A stretch of DNA of 64,000 bases, taken from the NCBI GenBank assembly GCA_030710605.1, contig CP092875.1:68214754-68278753 (forward strand). Direction: 5' to 3'. The notes beneath the pieces were generated by a model that saw only the letters and a list, made by a program, of their open reading frames with translations, ran no database searches and was not told where the DNA came from. A program made the translations under genes and the position numbers. This DNA is from Cordylochernes scorpioides. Taxonomy: Eukaryota > Arthropoda > Arachnida > Pseudoscorpiones > Chernetidae. The first letter of the stretch is position 1; each line of letters starts with the position of its first letter. Positions 11,186 to 23,511 of this stretch are shown here, one piece after another.

Positions 11186-11744
11186 TAGAAGAATGACCCG
11201 GCTTCGCCCGAGAAATCCCCCGAGTGAAGTATTCTTCATACTGAAAGTACATCAATAATAAATAGTAGAAGTGCCATAGAATAGCAATACAGAAGAAACA
11301 CATAAACTACAGGAAAAAAAGTGTGTAATGGCAAAAATTGTATTATATTAGTGTTTAGGTATTTGATTTAATCATTTTTTGCAATCCATTTAGTTGTTTC
11401 AAAATTAATATAGTTTAAATAGAAGGCAGCTTTTCCACCAAACCCCCATTAACCTTTGAAATTGCCTGAGTTGAGTAACTGACTGTAAAGAATCCTGACT
11501 GCGATGCCCATCTTCTCAGTAAGAATTAAAAAAAATAGGTTTATAAAAAAAATTAATCCAAAATACTGGCATTTAAATATTATTCTGTAAAAAAATAAAA
11601 GAGCATATGGAAATATTAGGCAAACATATGTGTTCGCTAATGATTGCGACTGCATTTTAAACGATTTTTAAAAAGAGATTTGAACAAATAAAGGCAAGAA
11701 CAAAAATTAATAAAAAATATGAAATCCATTATTCACATACATTC

Positions 11745-12001
11745 ACAAAAGCAAACGATGACAGAATTGATGACTCTGATACTTGTGTATATTTTAATAA
11801 TATAAATGAGTTTTAAAAATTGTAAAAAAAAATGAATCGGCCGGGAATCGAACCCGGGCCGCTCGCGTGGCAGGCGAGCATTCTACCACTGAACCACCGA
11901 TGCTTATAAGAAATGGCCATATTTGGGTATTTATTCCATTCTCAAAAGCAAACGATGACAGAATTGATTGTTGATGACTCTGGTACTTGTATATTTTAAT
12001 A
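11745..12001. repeat. Direct repeat flanking the tRNA gene
   Basis: Two imperfect copies of about 55-60 bp ('aaaagcaaacgatgacag...') start at 11745 and 11943, about 198 bp apart, with the tRNA between them. They suggest a tandem duplication from which one tRNA copy was lost, or an older tRNA cluster. Confidence 0.65.
11833..11903 (-). tRNA. tRNA-Gly (anticodon GCC)
   Basis: The minus strand folds as a standard tRNA: acceptor 5' GCATCGG, D-arm GGTTCAGTGGTAGAA, anticodon arm CTCGC-CTGCCAC-GCGAG with anticodon GCC at 11871-11869, and T-arm CCGGG-TTCGATT-CCCGG. The 3' acceptor strand is CCGATTC, so one pair (position 2:71) is mismatched compared with the usual CCGATGC. A T-run directly downstream on the minus strand (11829-11821) fits an RNA polymerase III terminator. 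It decodes GGC/GGU. It lies inside the unit 1-specific insertion; the mismatch means it could be functional or an early pseudogene. Confidence 0.93.
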
Positions 12002-12005
12002 TGCA

Positions 12006-13928
12006 TTTATATATTGTTTCTGTAAATTTTTATATTTGTAAATAAACATTGGTTTAAATTACGAATTTAATATTCTTTTGTGTATAAACCAATATTTTGA
12101 TCTTTCTCCACTTATTTTATTTTAATCTTTTAATTTTTAAATCTCTCAAGAGAGAATCTTTTGGGAGTCTAAATTGCTTTAAAAATGAATTTAAGAATGA
12201 TGATACATTTTGTATTCATATTTTAACATACTGTCAGGCCACACCTTAAAAGTCTGAAAAATTTGCACCTAGGCTCAATCAGATGACAATGAATATTTAT
12301 AAAATTCCAGACACCAAGGCGGAGAGAATGTTGTTAAATTTTAAAATATGAGGAAATATAACAAACAAACAAAGGAAATAAAACATTGCACAAATAAAAT
12401 TAAAGACTATATGAGAAGACAACGGTTTAAAATAATCAGAGAAAACGTGCTAAAAAAACAAAGATAAAGCAAGCAAACGATGGAAAATAAAAGAAAGTTG
12501 TACAAACAAATGAACAATTTATGCCTGAAAAAAATATTTTAAAAAACGTAGAAATAATCAATTTAACAAGAAGAAGGGTATAAATAAATATGCAGAAATT
12601 TATAATCTTCATAGTTCAAAATAATTACTATTTCCTTTGTGTTTAATTAAATATATATTGATGCGCTCAAACATCCAATAAAAATAATAGCATCATAATC
12701 GCGAGTAAGAAAGTAGAAACTAATTTATTTAGTGCAAAAGGTAATGCATTTGTTTATACGAAACAGAAACGAATAAATTTAATATTTATCACCTATTTTT
12801 TAGGAAAATAAAATTATTTTAAAAATATTATATAAAAGTATTATATTGAAAGATTTACTAAACTTGAGAAATTCAAACTTTCAGCTACCAATGTAAAATA
12901 GATTTTAGATAAAAGCCACAAAGGAAGACATTATAAGTATTGAACTTTATTTTATATGATGCTACTCGCTATCAAGTTTAAAATTTTTATTTAATTTGTT
13001 TAATTAATGTTGTAATGTTCAATTAATGTTGTAATTTAATTAGACCTCCAATATATTAAGAATTTTTTAATTAAGGAATATAGAGAGACCTGTAAGTATT
13101 ATTTTCTCAAACATTTGTTTTCCTTTATATTCAATAAATGCAACTCCTTATAATAGTTTTTTTTTAATTTCAACTAAGAAAATTATTTTGAGTATTTCGA
13201 TTAATAAAACAGAAGTTTCAAATTTTTCCAAATGGCTCCAAAAAATATATATTTAGAGCGACAGATGCTTTTGTTTGTGTGTTTGGAATATATATATTCT
13301 GAAATATTGGCCTTAAGGTCTATATATATATATGACATAATTGAATAACGCCAAATGACAATTGTAAAATTGTAAAAATAATTTTATGAATAAATTATTA
13401 TTTTGATTTTTATTTATAAAAAATATGTCTGGTGTTTTAAAGGTTTTAATTGTTTTACGACTAAATTGACAGTTCATTTTGATTTTATTTTCCTCGATTT
13501 CTATACTCGATAAAATTTAAATCAATTAAAACGTGAAGGCTCTGAAAGTATTATAATAAAGAATAACGTAAATCTGCTAATAAATCCAAACGGAGAGAAA
13601 AGTTTCTACCTACTTATTTTTATGTATGGTCAAACGATCATTATGCTACAGAATCGGTTGGGTCTACTTTCTTTTGAAAGAAAAAATGCTAATTCTCTTC
13701 TATGGTATATTCCTGACCCCATGATGATCACATTGGTATCAGATATTTTGTACACTGGCAATGTTAGGTGGATTGAAATAATTTATTAAATATCAGACTT
13801 CTAAGTTGCTAAGAATTTTATTAAAATCAATCTGTAGTCTGAAATTTTGTCAGCTTGCGATGCCTTTTTATTCGAAAAAAAATACAAAATATCCAACTTC
13901 TAGACACTATTTGAGTATGTTATAAATT
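12006..13928. other. AT-rich non-coding part of the unit
   Basis: Conserved with 32490-34330. No open frame, RNA gene or element recognised. Confidence 0.6.
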
Positions 13929-14354
13929 TAACACAATAAATTAGTAAATTAAATTTTATTGCCATCTATCGTTAATATTTTACACAAATAAATTTACTGG
14001 CAATGAGTTTCTTTTAAATATCATCAAATATTATCTCTACAGACCTTACTGATAAGAGTTATTGAATGAGAGGGCTTGGCTCATCAGTAGTGAACCCTCT
14101 CAGCGGTTTCGCCAAATTAATCTCTAGACCGCTCTACTATTGTATTGGACTGGTTTTATTATATACCCTGCATTTTCTATGGAAGGCAGCTTAGGGGTGT
14201 TTAGTGAACTATAGACATAAGCTTATAGGTCTGTAGAGGTACATACATATAATTTCAAGGTATTGCATCGAGCAAAGCTCTTCCGCAAAATATGTTATCA
14301 TAACCAACCAATTGCCAGTAAATTTATTTGTGTAAAATTTTAACACAATAAATT
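13929..14354. mobile_element. Foldback/MITE insertion, unit 1 only, with 14-bp target repeat
   Basis: The 14-bp repeat TAACACAATAAATT flanks the element (13929-13942 and 14341-14354). Inside are a 27-bp inverted repeat (about 13970-14003 and 14311-14339) and the pseudoknot-like core at 14068-14115. Unit 2 shows an empty site near 34322. A 14-bp duplication is longer than DNA transposons normally make and would fit target-primed insertion, although part of the match could be element sequence. Confidence 0.7.
14068..14115. other. Conserved pseudoknot-like core, copy 2
   Basis: GAGAGGG (14068-14074) pairs with CCCTCTC (14095-14101), and TTGGC (14076-14080) with GCCAA (14111-14115). Compared with 44487-44534, the first stem carries a compensatory A-T for G-C change. 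Confidence 0.55.
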
Positions 14355-16190
14355 TGGTCAGACAGACAGAAGCTAGTTATATATGCTTTTTAAAACGCAT
14401 TGAAATATTGCAGCAAATGTCAGAGGGGCAAAGAGTGTGAATTGATTTTGAGATGGTAAAACAAATAACTGCAAGTTTTCAGTAAAATTTATGAATTATT
14501 TTAATATAAGGCCATTTTTATCTGCATTAGAGGATCTCATTTTTAAAGAAAAAAAAAGGTTTTAGTGAAGTGTGTGAATATTTGGATTTTATCAAATCGA
14601 CACCTTTTAGGTTTATTTATTGTTTTGAGATTCCTTGATTCTCAACAAATTATTTTTTAATTCATTAAAATAAGAGACCCTTGGTATAGAGATAAGAATG
14701 TCCCTTTGATGTTTCGACAAATTTAGTCTTTTCCAAGAAAATTAAAAATATTTTTATTCACACAACGCTATAAAGATATACATCGAAATAAAAAAAAGTC
14801 TCTGTCCGAAGTGTCTCCTATTCAAAGAAATATGAATATGGCAAAGAAACCTCAATCTTCAAATGTTGTTATTCGGTTCAAGTAAAACTATGATAAGGCT
14901 TCAAACTGGCTGTTTATTTCTAGACCCGTTCATAAAAACACTGGTGATCTAGGATAAATATGTTAGCAGAAGTACCTTTTATCCCAGTTCCTTTAGATTG
15001 AAAGTTTGCCTTAAAAATAACGATCCATAATTTCTTATTCAAAGTGTTATATTATGCAGATTATAATTAGTGGTCGTGATAACAATATTAACATTTGTAC
15101 AACAGCAAAACAGTAGCAGTATATATATATATATAGTAATTGATAATTTACTCATTGAAAATAATTAATAGATTTCAGCACATAAGGTAACTTAGTTGTT
15201 CTATTTGGTGTAGTGTGCTGTGAAATTCTGGATCATTCTCCCACGTTCCTACTGCGGTAAAACTCCAGTAAAAGAGAAGATGTCATAATATAAATCTACT
15301 CCGAGGCCAAGGAGGCTGTGTTTTCCTACAAGACTCAGCGCGTCCAGTCCACATGTGAGCAATGTTCCTCCATATCTAGCTGGGACAATTGGGATAGACA
15401 ACGTGGGTGACAAAGTTATCTTGAACTGTGAGTTCTAAGATATAATTTTCTCAATGTGAACGGAATTGGCAGCAGCCAGGAAATACTTTAATTTTTATCA
15501 AATGTTTAGTTTGGTCGACTAATAATTTAAAGAAATAAAAATAATGCCAATACTGTAATACACTGATATATAGAGGTAAAAGTCAAATATCACATTTAAA
15601 TAGGCTAAAACCTTATTACTAAGGTATTGTCGTTTTGTCAGAAGCCCTATTTATTTTCTTAAATAAAATAATAAATGGTTAACTTCAAGTTTTATCTTTT
15701 TTTTTTAACAGGAGTTATCTCTCTTTTAAAATTAATATCCTCACAACAAAATTTCCATATATATTTCGGCCGTGGAATTAGCCTAGCCACTTTGACAAAT
15801 AAACATATATTTGTAAATTTCTGAAGATTTCATGAATCCTTCATGAATATTTTGAAATTGAGGATTGGCCTGAAACCATTATCTTGTTCACCTATTGTTC
15901 TTATTCGCTGCGTTTTTTAAAAACCATTTCTTTGTTAATTTTCTTTTCTATTTTGCAAATATTCACTCGGAGAGAACCTGGGCGTTGCTTCAGCCATTAA
16001 GGTAGAATTATATATATATGGGTATCATATTCTGTGGTAAATTATAATTTCGTATTTCTCATGAACTTTGCTACTATACAAATTTCAAACGCAATGGATT
16101 ATTAAATAGGCTAAATGTGTGCAAAATAACAGTTAATACAAATAGCTTCAAACAATTTTACGACCCTTTATCAGATGTGTATTTAATATT
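14355..16190. other. AT-rich non-coding part of the unit
   Basis: Matches 34335-36235. The stretch 15300-15415 is GC-richer and open on the plus strand for about 37 codons, but the unit 2 copy has an internal stop. A decayed exon is possible, nothing more. Confidence 0.5.
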
Positions 16191-16230
16191 ATATATAAAT
16201 GTCCCTTCTAATAACTAGCTTTGTTTTTAG

Positions 16231-16300
16231 GTTGGCTGCTCCTGATCTTCTCCTCCAGAGTGAAAGTGCAGCTCCAGAAGAGGAAGCTTGCCTAACTGCG
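16231..16300 (+). CDS. Candidate 70-nt internal exon (or exon remnant), copy 1
   Basis: A T-rich tract ending in TTTTTAG (16224-16230), with a CTAAT branch-like site about 22 nt upstream, precedes 70 nt that read openly as a 23-residue acidic peptide (LAAPDLLLQSESAAPEEEAC and three more residues). A GT donor follows at 16301. The unit 2 copy (36273-36342) differs at one base in 70, fewer than its flanks, and keeps both splice signals. No family is recognised, and no partner exons are found in the unit, so it may be an orphaned exon of a gene fragment captured in the array. Confidence 0.4.
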
Positions 16301-16858
16301 GTAATACAGAATTTACCTTTTTTCATTCCAACTAGATCAATAGTATGCTTGAAAATGACGATTTTCAAAGGATTTTCATATTTCTAGAGTTGGGTTCAGT
16401 CAAATACTCCGTGCTAATGATAAAATATTCCGAAGAAATCTATACAGAGAGACAAATACTTCTAATTACCAAAGGTTTTCCTTTTATTTTGGAGCTAGTT
16501 TTAATTTTACATTTTAGCAATGAATTTTTGAAAGGAATCAATTTCTTCCATTATATGAATGAATGTAAAAAATTATGGAGACAAGGCAAGGTTTTACACC
16601 ATTCAAATACTTTAGGGATTACATTATCTTGAAATCCACAGCATCATTCACAAGGATGTGAAATTGTAAAATATCCTTTTGAATTTGATGACCACATAAC
16701 ACTGGTAGAATATTGATTGTGTAGGTTATACTTCAAACCATGGTTAAAATACAAGTTGTTGTTGTAGCCCTTTGACTTATATGGCCCCAAAATTCGTTTT
16801 GAAGAAGCCTTATTATTTTGGCGCCATTTGGTGGACCTTGGACGCTTACCTTCAGGTT
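16301..16858. other. End of unit 1 and junction to unit 2
   Basis: Conserved with 36343-36900. An open frame 16345-16632 is frameshifted in unit 2, so it is not supported as a gene. Confidence 0.6.
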
Positions 16859-16993
16859 AAACCTCTCTTTTCATATAGAGGGAAAAGGTACAAAAATACC
16901 TTTTAAACTGTGCAGCAGTATTGTGATGACTATGGAAATATGGTGCAAATATGATCAAGTTGAAAGAGTCAATTTCAGCTCGAACTGCTATCA

Positions 16994-17190
16994 ATGGATA
17001 ATGTTGAAATCCTATGTCATGATCAGGAAGGGAGTGCAGGGGGAGTCAGTAGAATAGTATACTTAGAAACTCTCCTTTTTGAGGGTGTGGTCTCCACTCT
17101 GGAGGGGCGTGGGTGGGAGCCCTCCAGGAGGGGGGTGGGGTTGTATACCACCTCTTTCGCGACTCCCTTCCTGGATAAATAGCCTCTTAA
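16994..17190 (+). repeat. G-rich block, copy 2
   Basis: Near-identical to 134-325 and to 37040-37230; the 62-codon frame is retained but not supported as coding. Confidence 0.6.
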
Positions 17191-17750
17191 GCCTCTTTTT
17201 GAGAACCAAATGCTATTATTTCTTTCTATAATTACATAACACAGGACATACAGAGAAAGTGAGCCCCATAGCCTCAGAGGACTAGTCTGTGGCCTCCCCC
17301 TTGAACCCATAGATCCTTTGGCCTAGCTTGTGACCTTTCCATGGGCCCTATTGATTCGGTGGTCTAGGATGTGTGCTGACTCTAAGCTGGCCTTGATTTC
17401 CATCAACAGCATGCCAACTGCTTGCTCTACTTTATCTTGTGGTATCCCAACATTTACGATGGGACTCTGAATAAATATACCTAATGAAGTACTGAACAAA
17501 TTTGAGGGTTAAACCTTTTTTGTTGATTTAATTCTATCCCTATATAAATTAAACTAATTTTAGAGGTTCAATTGATACAGATTGGCCAATAAGTCCTGAA
17601 CCCTTTTATTTTTGTTAAAAATTGAAAGGCAAACTAGATTAAAATAATTTTAGTTTTAATTTTAGTTTGCCTTTAAATTTTAATAAAAAATAAAAAGTTT
17701 CAGGTCTTATGGTCCAACCTGTATATTTGATTTAAATATAAATAAATATT

Positions 17751-18010
17751 TATAAATTTACTCCCAATGCGTTTCTTTTAAATATCATCAAATTTTATCT
17801 CTACAGACCTTACTGCAATGATATGAGCTATTGAATGAGAGGGCTTGGCTCATCAGTAGTGAACCCTCTCATTCAATAACTCATATCATTGCAGTAAGGT
17901 CTGTAGAGATAATATTTGATTATATTTAAAAGAATCGCATTGGCAGTAAATTTATTTGTGTAAAATTTTAACGATAGATGGCATTTAAATTTAATTTACT
18001 AATAAATGAA
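17751..18010. mobile_element. Foldback element with about 90-bp arms, copy in unit 2
   Basis: Sequence 17751-17843 is the reverse complement of about 17868-17955, with the conserved 'ggctcatcagtagtgaacc' in the loop. The right end carries a further 'aacgatagatggca' segment also found, inverted, at the left of the unit 1 foldback. Unit 1 has an empty site near 885; unit 3 has the element at the same place (37797-38050). Confidence 0.85.
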
Positions 18011-18208
18011 TATTTTCAACTTTTTATATTTTTCCAGCGTTTCCAACCACTTTTATATTTTACCCCCTCTGTCCAGATATATTTAAATTTTATTCATTAA
18101 TATTGAATTATTTTTTATTATTTATTGAGTATGGAGTACACGCTCCACGCTCTTTAAAATATTAGTCTACTCAGAATTTAAATACAAAGTAAACACAATT
18201 GAAAATAA

Positions 18209-18257
18209 TTAATTAAAAGGGCATATATTAGATCAAAATATATGCCTTTTTAATTAA
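18209..18257. repeat. 21-bp-arm palindrome, copy 2
   Basis: Same as 1085-1133, with one mismatch between the arms. Confidence 0.7.
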
Positions 18258-18434
18258 ATATTTATTAAGGGATAGCTTTATTTTCGGAACAATAGCAAAT
18301 ATATTTATATAAAAAGAACATACCTCGATATGTTAAAGAAAAAAATGTTTTTATTTCTTTAACAAATCTAGGAAGGCTTTTTTATATAAATATATAAAAT
18401 TCTGATCGTTTTTTGACACGAAATAGCATATACG

Positions 18435-18500
18435 AGTAAAGTTTTCCTGAAGAGGGCAAGTGGCTGAAACGTTGAAAATAAAATATAAAAAGATTGGAGA
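18435..18500 (+). mobile_element. Penelope-like remnant with hammerhead-like strings, copy 2
   Basis: CTGAAGA, a weak stem and GAAACG, as at 1305-1375. Confidence 0.35.
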
Positions 18501-18611
18501 TATTCATTTATGATTTTAATTATATGACTCAACTACACAAATAGATTCTCCATAATATACATATTGGTGACACTTCCTTAACCTTTCTGTATGTGAATAT
18601 TGTGACCCGTG

Positions 18612-19475
18612 TGATTCTGAAGTTGTCTGTCCCAATATCTACGTTACATTTTGGTGGTAGAAGCTAGGTATATTAGGGAAAACAGACTGAAGATCGCCGA
18701 GAAAACTTTGTGGCCATGGCTGCTATGATCGACATTTTTAGAGACTGGCTCAAGGGTTTCATCGCCGTTTCAAAGCCAAGAGTTTCCTCCAAGATGACCA
18801 TGTCCCTATAGCCTTTCGTAGGTGTACAACATCGTTGATCTGAATAATCTGATTCTGCTCTTTGTTAGTTTTATTTCTACAAGTCTGCAAGATGACCAAA
18901 CTCCCGTCCGGCCACCAGACCTGCTTTCTTGCTTGCGCGGTCTCAAGTCTAAAGAGCCTTCCCTTGAAATTTTCGTGTTGAAGGATGCTCAACGCGTGCT
19001 ATGCTCCTGGAGCCTCTATTAGCTTCTACTACAGGTCATCAACTTCCGGGTGGTGCACGAGGTAAAAAATGTCGTCCTGCGAATTCAACAATGACCCTCA
19101 CACACATCCACAGCCTGTTCGCGGGAAGGAATCTGGATTCAGCTTTTCCTACAAATATATTCTTCAAAGCTGAGGGCGTGATTGGACATTCCCTTCATTT
19201 GTGTGTCCTCCGCTTAATCTCCTCAGCCGACCTACGCCTCAATAACTTTTCCGGACATACATGCCACGACATCCTGAACCATCTGCCTCGAGGTCTGCCA
19301 ACTATGCGATAGATCGTTTATGAACAGTATATGGAGTTGCCGCTAACTTCAACCATCCCAAGATGTTTACTTCTCATAAAGTGTTTCTGGAGGCCAACTG
19401 GTCGTTCTCATCGGTTTCGACTTCAAAAGAAGTTCACAAGATCCGCCTCTTGTAATGAAGAGATTTTAACCAATC
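18612..19475 (+). pseudogene. LTR-retroelement 5' remnant, copy 2
   Basis: The LTR end (ACA at about 18648), a TGG-starting primer-binding-like site at 18652 and a gag-like ATG at 18716 are conserved with 1484-2335. The frame stops after about 32 codons. Longer open stretches such as 19001-19312 are not shared in frame with the other units. Confidence 0.5.
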
Positions 19476-19784
19476 TATCTCCCTGTATCTATATTATATA
19501 TTATTTAACTTTTCTATCGAGGCTATTCTGTGAAATAAAATTATAATAAAACAATTATTTTTTTCAATTTTATTCTGGTAGCAACTTATTTTATATTAGA
19601 TATCACACAAACAATTTATCATATTTCAAAAACTATATTTTTTTAAATGTTTTTTCAATAAAATGGATATATTTATTAAAGACTTCTTTGAATCCTTCTA
19701 AATATTAGTTTAAATGTATAGAGATAGAATTAATTCAATAACACTTATTAAAATGTGAATTTATTATCTTTATTATTTCAATTC

Positions 19785-21117
19785 CATTTGACCCCCAAAA
19801 CATTCTTGATATTGGGGTATGTTATTCATTTTTGTTCTAGATCTCCAATATACTCTTGATATTGGAGTTTGTTACTCCTTTTTGGTCCAGATCTCCAATA
19901 TAACTTTGATATTGGGGTTTGTTATTCCTTATTGTTCTAGATCTTCAATATAATCTTAATATTGGAGTTTGTTATTTCTTTTTGTTCTAGATCCCCAATA
20001 TACCCTTGATATTGTGGTTTGTTATTGCTTTTTGGACTAGATCTCCAATATACTCTTGATATTGAGGGTTGTTATTCCTTTTTGTTCTAGATCTCCAATA
20101 TACTCTTGATATTGGAGTTTGTTACTCCTTTTTGGTCTAGATCTCCAATATACCCTTGATATTGGGGTTTGTTTTTCCTTATTGTTCTAGATCTCCAATA
20201 TAATCTTGGAGTTTGTTATTTCTTTTTGTTCTAGATCCCCAATATACCCTTAATATTTGGGGTTGTTATTTTTTTTATTTTCTAGATCCCCAATATACTC
20301 TTGATTTTGGGGGTTGTTATTCCTTTTTGTTCTAGATCTCCAAAATACTCTTGATATTGGAGTTTGCTCTATATCCCCAATATACTCTTGATATTGGGGG
20401 TTGTTATTCATTTTTGTTCTAGATATAATTTACCCTTGATATTGTGGTTCGTTATTCTTTTTTTGGACTAGATCTCCAATATACTCTTGATATTGGAGTT
20501 TATTATTCCTTTTTGGTCCAGATTTCCAATATACTCTTGATATTCGAATTTGTTATTCCTTTTTGTCCGGATCTCCAATATACTCTTGATATAGGCGTTT
20601 GTTATTCCTTTTTGGACTAGATCTCCAATATACTCTTAATATTGTGTTTTGTTATTCTTTTTGTTCTAGGTCCCCAATATACCCTTGATATTGTGGTTTG
20701 TTTTTCCTTTTTGGACTAGATCTCCAATATACTCTTGATATTGGAGTTTCTTATTCCTTTTTGGGGTCCAGATCTCCAATATACTCTTAATATTGGGGTT
20801 TGTTATTCCTTTTGTTCTAGATCCCCAATAAACCCTTGATATTGGGGTTCGTTATTCCTTTTTGTTCTAGATCTCCAATATATTCTTGATATTGGAGTTT
20901 ATTATTCCTTTTTGGTCCAGATTTCCAATATACTCTTGATATTCGAATTTGTTATTCCGTTTTGTTCTATATCTCCAATATAATCTTGATATTGGATTTT
21001 GTTATTCCTTTTTGTTCTAGATCTTCAATATACTCTTGATATTGGAGTTTGTTATTCCTTTTTGTTCTAGATCTCCAATATACTTCTGATATTGGAGTTT
21101 GTTATTCCTTTTTGTTA
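19785..21117. repeat. 50-bp hairpin satellite array, copy 2 (about 26 monomers)
   Basis: Same monomer as 2655-4112. Monomer order and variants differ between units, so the array has evolved by local expansion and loss after the unit duplicated. Confidence 0.95.
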
Positions 21118-21344
21118 AGCTGAAATGCTTAATTTTTCAGAAAATATTTCTGAATTTCTTCTATTTCAAACTCCAAATATCTTTCCTCTACTCTCTCGGT
21201 TTCTCTTTTGCTCGGTCTTCTACCCATTTGTGTCGCTAGTAATGATGATAAATTCACATTTTTATACACACAGGGAGTAATTTTAAATTTATTTTTTATA
21301 ATTATATTTGTTCAGTACTAAATCTCCTTTTAATGATTCAGAGT

Positions 21345-21590
21345 CTCTACAACCAATGTAGGGTATACCCTGAGATAAGGTAGAGCTGGCACTTGGCATT
21401 TTGTTGTTTCAATAGCTGGCTGAAGGGTTGGCCACTGACTGGGCTACTGGATCGCGGGGCTCGGGTAAGGTCATAGGCTAGGTAATTGGGTCTATGTGGT
21501 TCACGGGATGGCCACAGACTGGTCCACTGGATGGGGCTATGGGGCTGACTTGGATTGATAATCCCTTCCTTTGTCTTAAAGTACATTTCT
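21345..21590 (-). repeat. Conserved unit segment, open for 80 codons
   Basis: Minus-strand frame 21586-21347, Pro/Ser-rich, no known family; homologues at 4340-4575 (broken), 41345-41593 and 57695-57943. Confidence 0.4.
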
Positions 21591-22004
21591 GAAACCTACA
21601 CATATAATTGAACCACTATTTGTTGACTACGCGCCTATACTAGAAATTTATTTCTTGTTTAAAACTCTGTAATTATTACATTGTTTCGCTAAAAGTATAT
21701 TTATGTAGTTGTCAAAAACCCCACTAACAAATTGGAAAATATGATTTCTCATGATAATGAAGGTCAAGGATGAAAAGAATTACCAACATATTAGCTCATT
21801 ACTGTTAGAGAATATTTACGTAGTATTATATATCATTATTTTCACAGAACTGTTATCCTGATAAAATGAGAGAAAATGGAAAAAGTTTTTTTAATAATAA
21901 AATCAAATCATCATTAATATCATCTACTAAGAGTATATTTATTCATGGTATTAATGTCAAAGTCATATCTTATATAAAATTTTAAAGTTGACGAATAAAT
22001 ATGT

Positions 22005-22355
22005 AAATTGAACAAATTACATCTGTGATGAGGTGATTTCATTTGTTCTCTATAGTTGAACTATACCAAAATCATCTTCTATCAAAGTTGTTTGCCAAAA
22101 GTTGGAATTATAATTTCCATAATATCAAAATCATCTGCTTTGAGATGGTTGTCTAAAGTTAATTTAGAGTTGAATTATACCAAGATCATCTGTTTTGAGG
22201 TGGTCGCCATGTTGAAATTTATATTTGAATTATATAAAAATCATCTGCTTTGAGATGGTGCTTAATGGTAATTTACAGTTGATTTATGCTAAGATCATCT
22301 GCTATGAGGTGGTCACCGTAGTCATATTTTATATTTGAGTCACTCCAAGACCATC
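22005..22355. repeat. 65-bp degenerate tandem repeat, copy 2
   Basis: Same repeat as 5010-5375. A 65-codon frame at 22056-22253 is a by-product. Confidence 0.7.
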
Positions 22356-22936
22356 AGAAGAACTGTTCCTATGTTCAATTCAACATGTGATCCAAAATGA
22401 GGGATCTCTTCTCTAAAACTGCTTCATAGCATCAACAGATATGCTTATTATTAATCAACTTCTATAAATTAATGAAAATATCATATGTGTTATCAAGAGA
22501 ATATAGTTGTATACCATATTGTTTTTATATTGTTAAATTACAAAAGATCTCAAAGTCTTGAAATATATTTTATCAACTTCCAAACTAATTAATTCATTCA
22601 AATTAATGAGTTTAAAGAATTTATGAATTTTGCCTATAGGATGCCTATTCACCACTGAAACGAGCTCATACTTTGAAATAATTAATTAACAATAATTCAA
22701 TTACATTTACTTCTAAATATGCTTATATAATTTTCTAATTTAGATTTCTTAAAGGCCTATCATTAATATTGTAAAAATAATTTGGTGGAATATTATTTCT
22801 TTCTGAATATCATATTGATGTATTTTTAATTTCTTGAAATATTCATTAAAATATATCTACAAACATACCATGTTGATCTAATATTAATTTCTAATATATT
22901 TTTACCAATGCAACTCTAAACTTTCATATTTTATTT

Positions 22937-23080
22937 ATTTATTATATATTATATATATATATTATTATGAAAAAACAATAGAAAAAAATAAAAGATAAGT
23001 GGGTCAGGTGTTGATATTAAAAATAAATAAGGCATCTCCTGACCACGAGCACATGTTATTATTATATATTATTATTATTC
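22937..23080. mobile_element. Small unit 2-specific insertion, about 140 bp
   Basis: Unit 3 is continuous at this point (near 42945). The insert is flanked by 'tcatat' on both sides (a possible target duplication), is AT-rich, and has a GC-richer core at 23000-23055 containing 'gtcagg' and 'cctgac'. Family unknown. Confidence 0.5.
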
Positions 23081-23511
23081 ATATATTTCAACAACAGTTA
23101 CTTCCTATCACCACTACTTTGAAATAATCATTTTTTGTGTGTTTTATAGATGTTTCAACCAGTCTGCTCTAAATTATACATTTCCTCACTTCTATCCTAC
23201 AAAATAAAAATAAAAAACGGTTTTGCAATCAATAAATAATTTTCAAACTCACTCATGCTGTGTCACTGTTCATTATAATATTCATTCATCAGTTGGAGAA
23301 ATGATAGAAAACATAGATGACACCCCATCTTACAATAATATTCACAATACCTTTTGTATATATTCGAACATTCTAAATATTTAATAACAGGAAAAACAAT
23401 ATTTTACATTTCAGATCAATATATATATTTTTTTCAAATTGATTTTCAATTTTTCCATAGATTACCTTAAGAAACCTTTTACCAGATGACCGCATTTTTG
23501 TTAAATTCTTA

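Larger units (their letters stand above)
11186..12005. mobile_element. Unit 1-specific 820-bp insertion carrying tRNA-Gly
   Basis: Unit 2 runs straight through this site (near 32475), so the segment is an insertion in unit 1 or a deletion in unit 2. It starts with a short GC-rich phrase (CCCGGCTTCGCCCGAG at 11200-11215) in AT-rich DNA. It contains the tRNA gene and an imperfect 55-60-bp direct repeat around it (about 11745-11799 and 11943-12001). No open frame of note. The mechanism of entry is not clear. Confidence 0.6.
1..16858. repeat. Macrosatellite unit copy 1 (about 16.9 kb)
   Basis: The first bases match the sequence starting near 16861 and near 36903, so the window begins at about the same phase as the later units; the unit boundary is arbitrary. 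Block order: G-rich block, retroelement remnant, 50-bp satellite, 65-bp tandem repeat, coding-like remnant, MITE block, minisatellite, long non-coding part, exon-like segment. Copy-specific insertions are at 6871-7557, about 11186-12005 and 13929-14354. It lacks the foldback present in copies 2 and 3. Confidence 0.9.
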
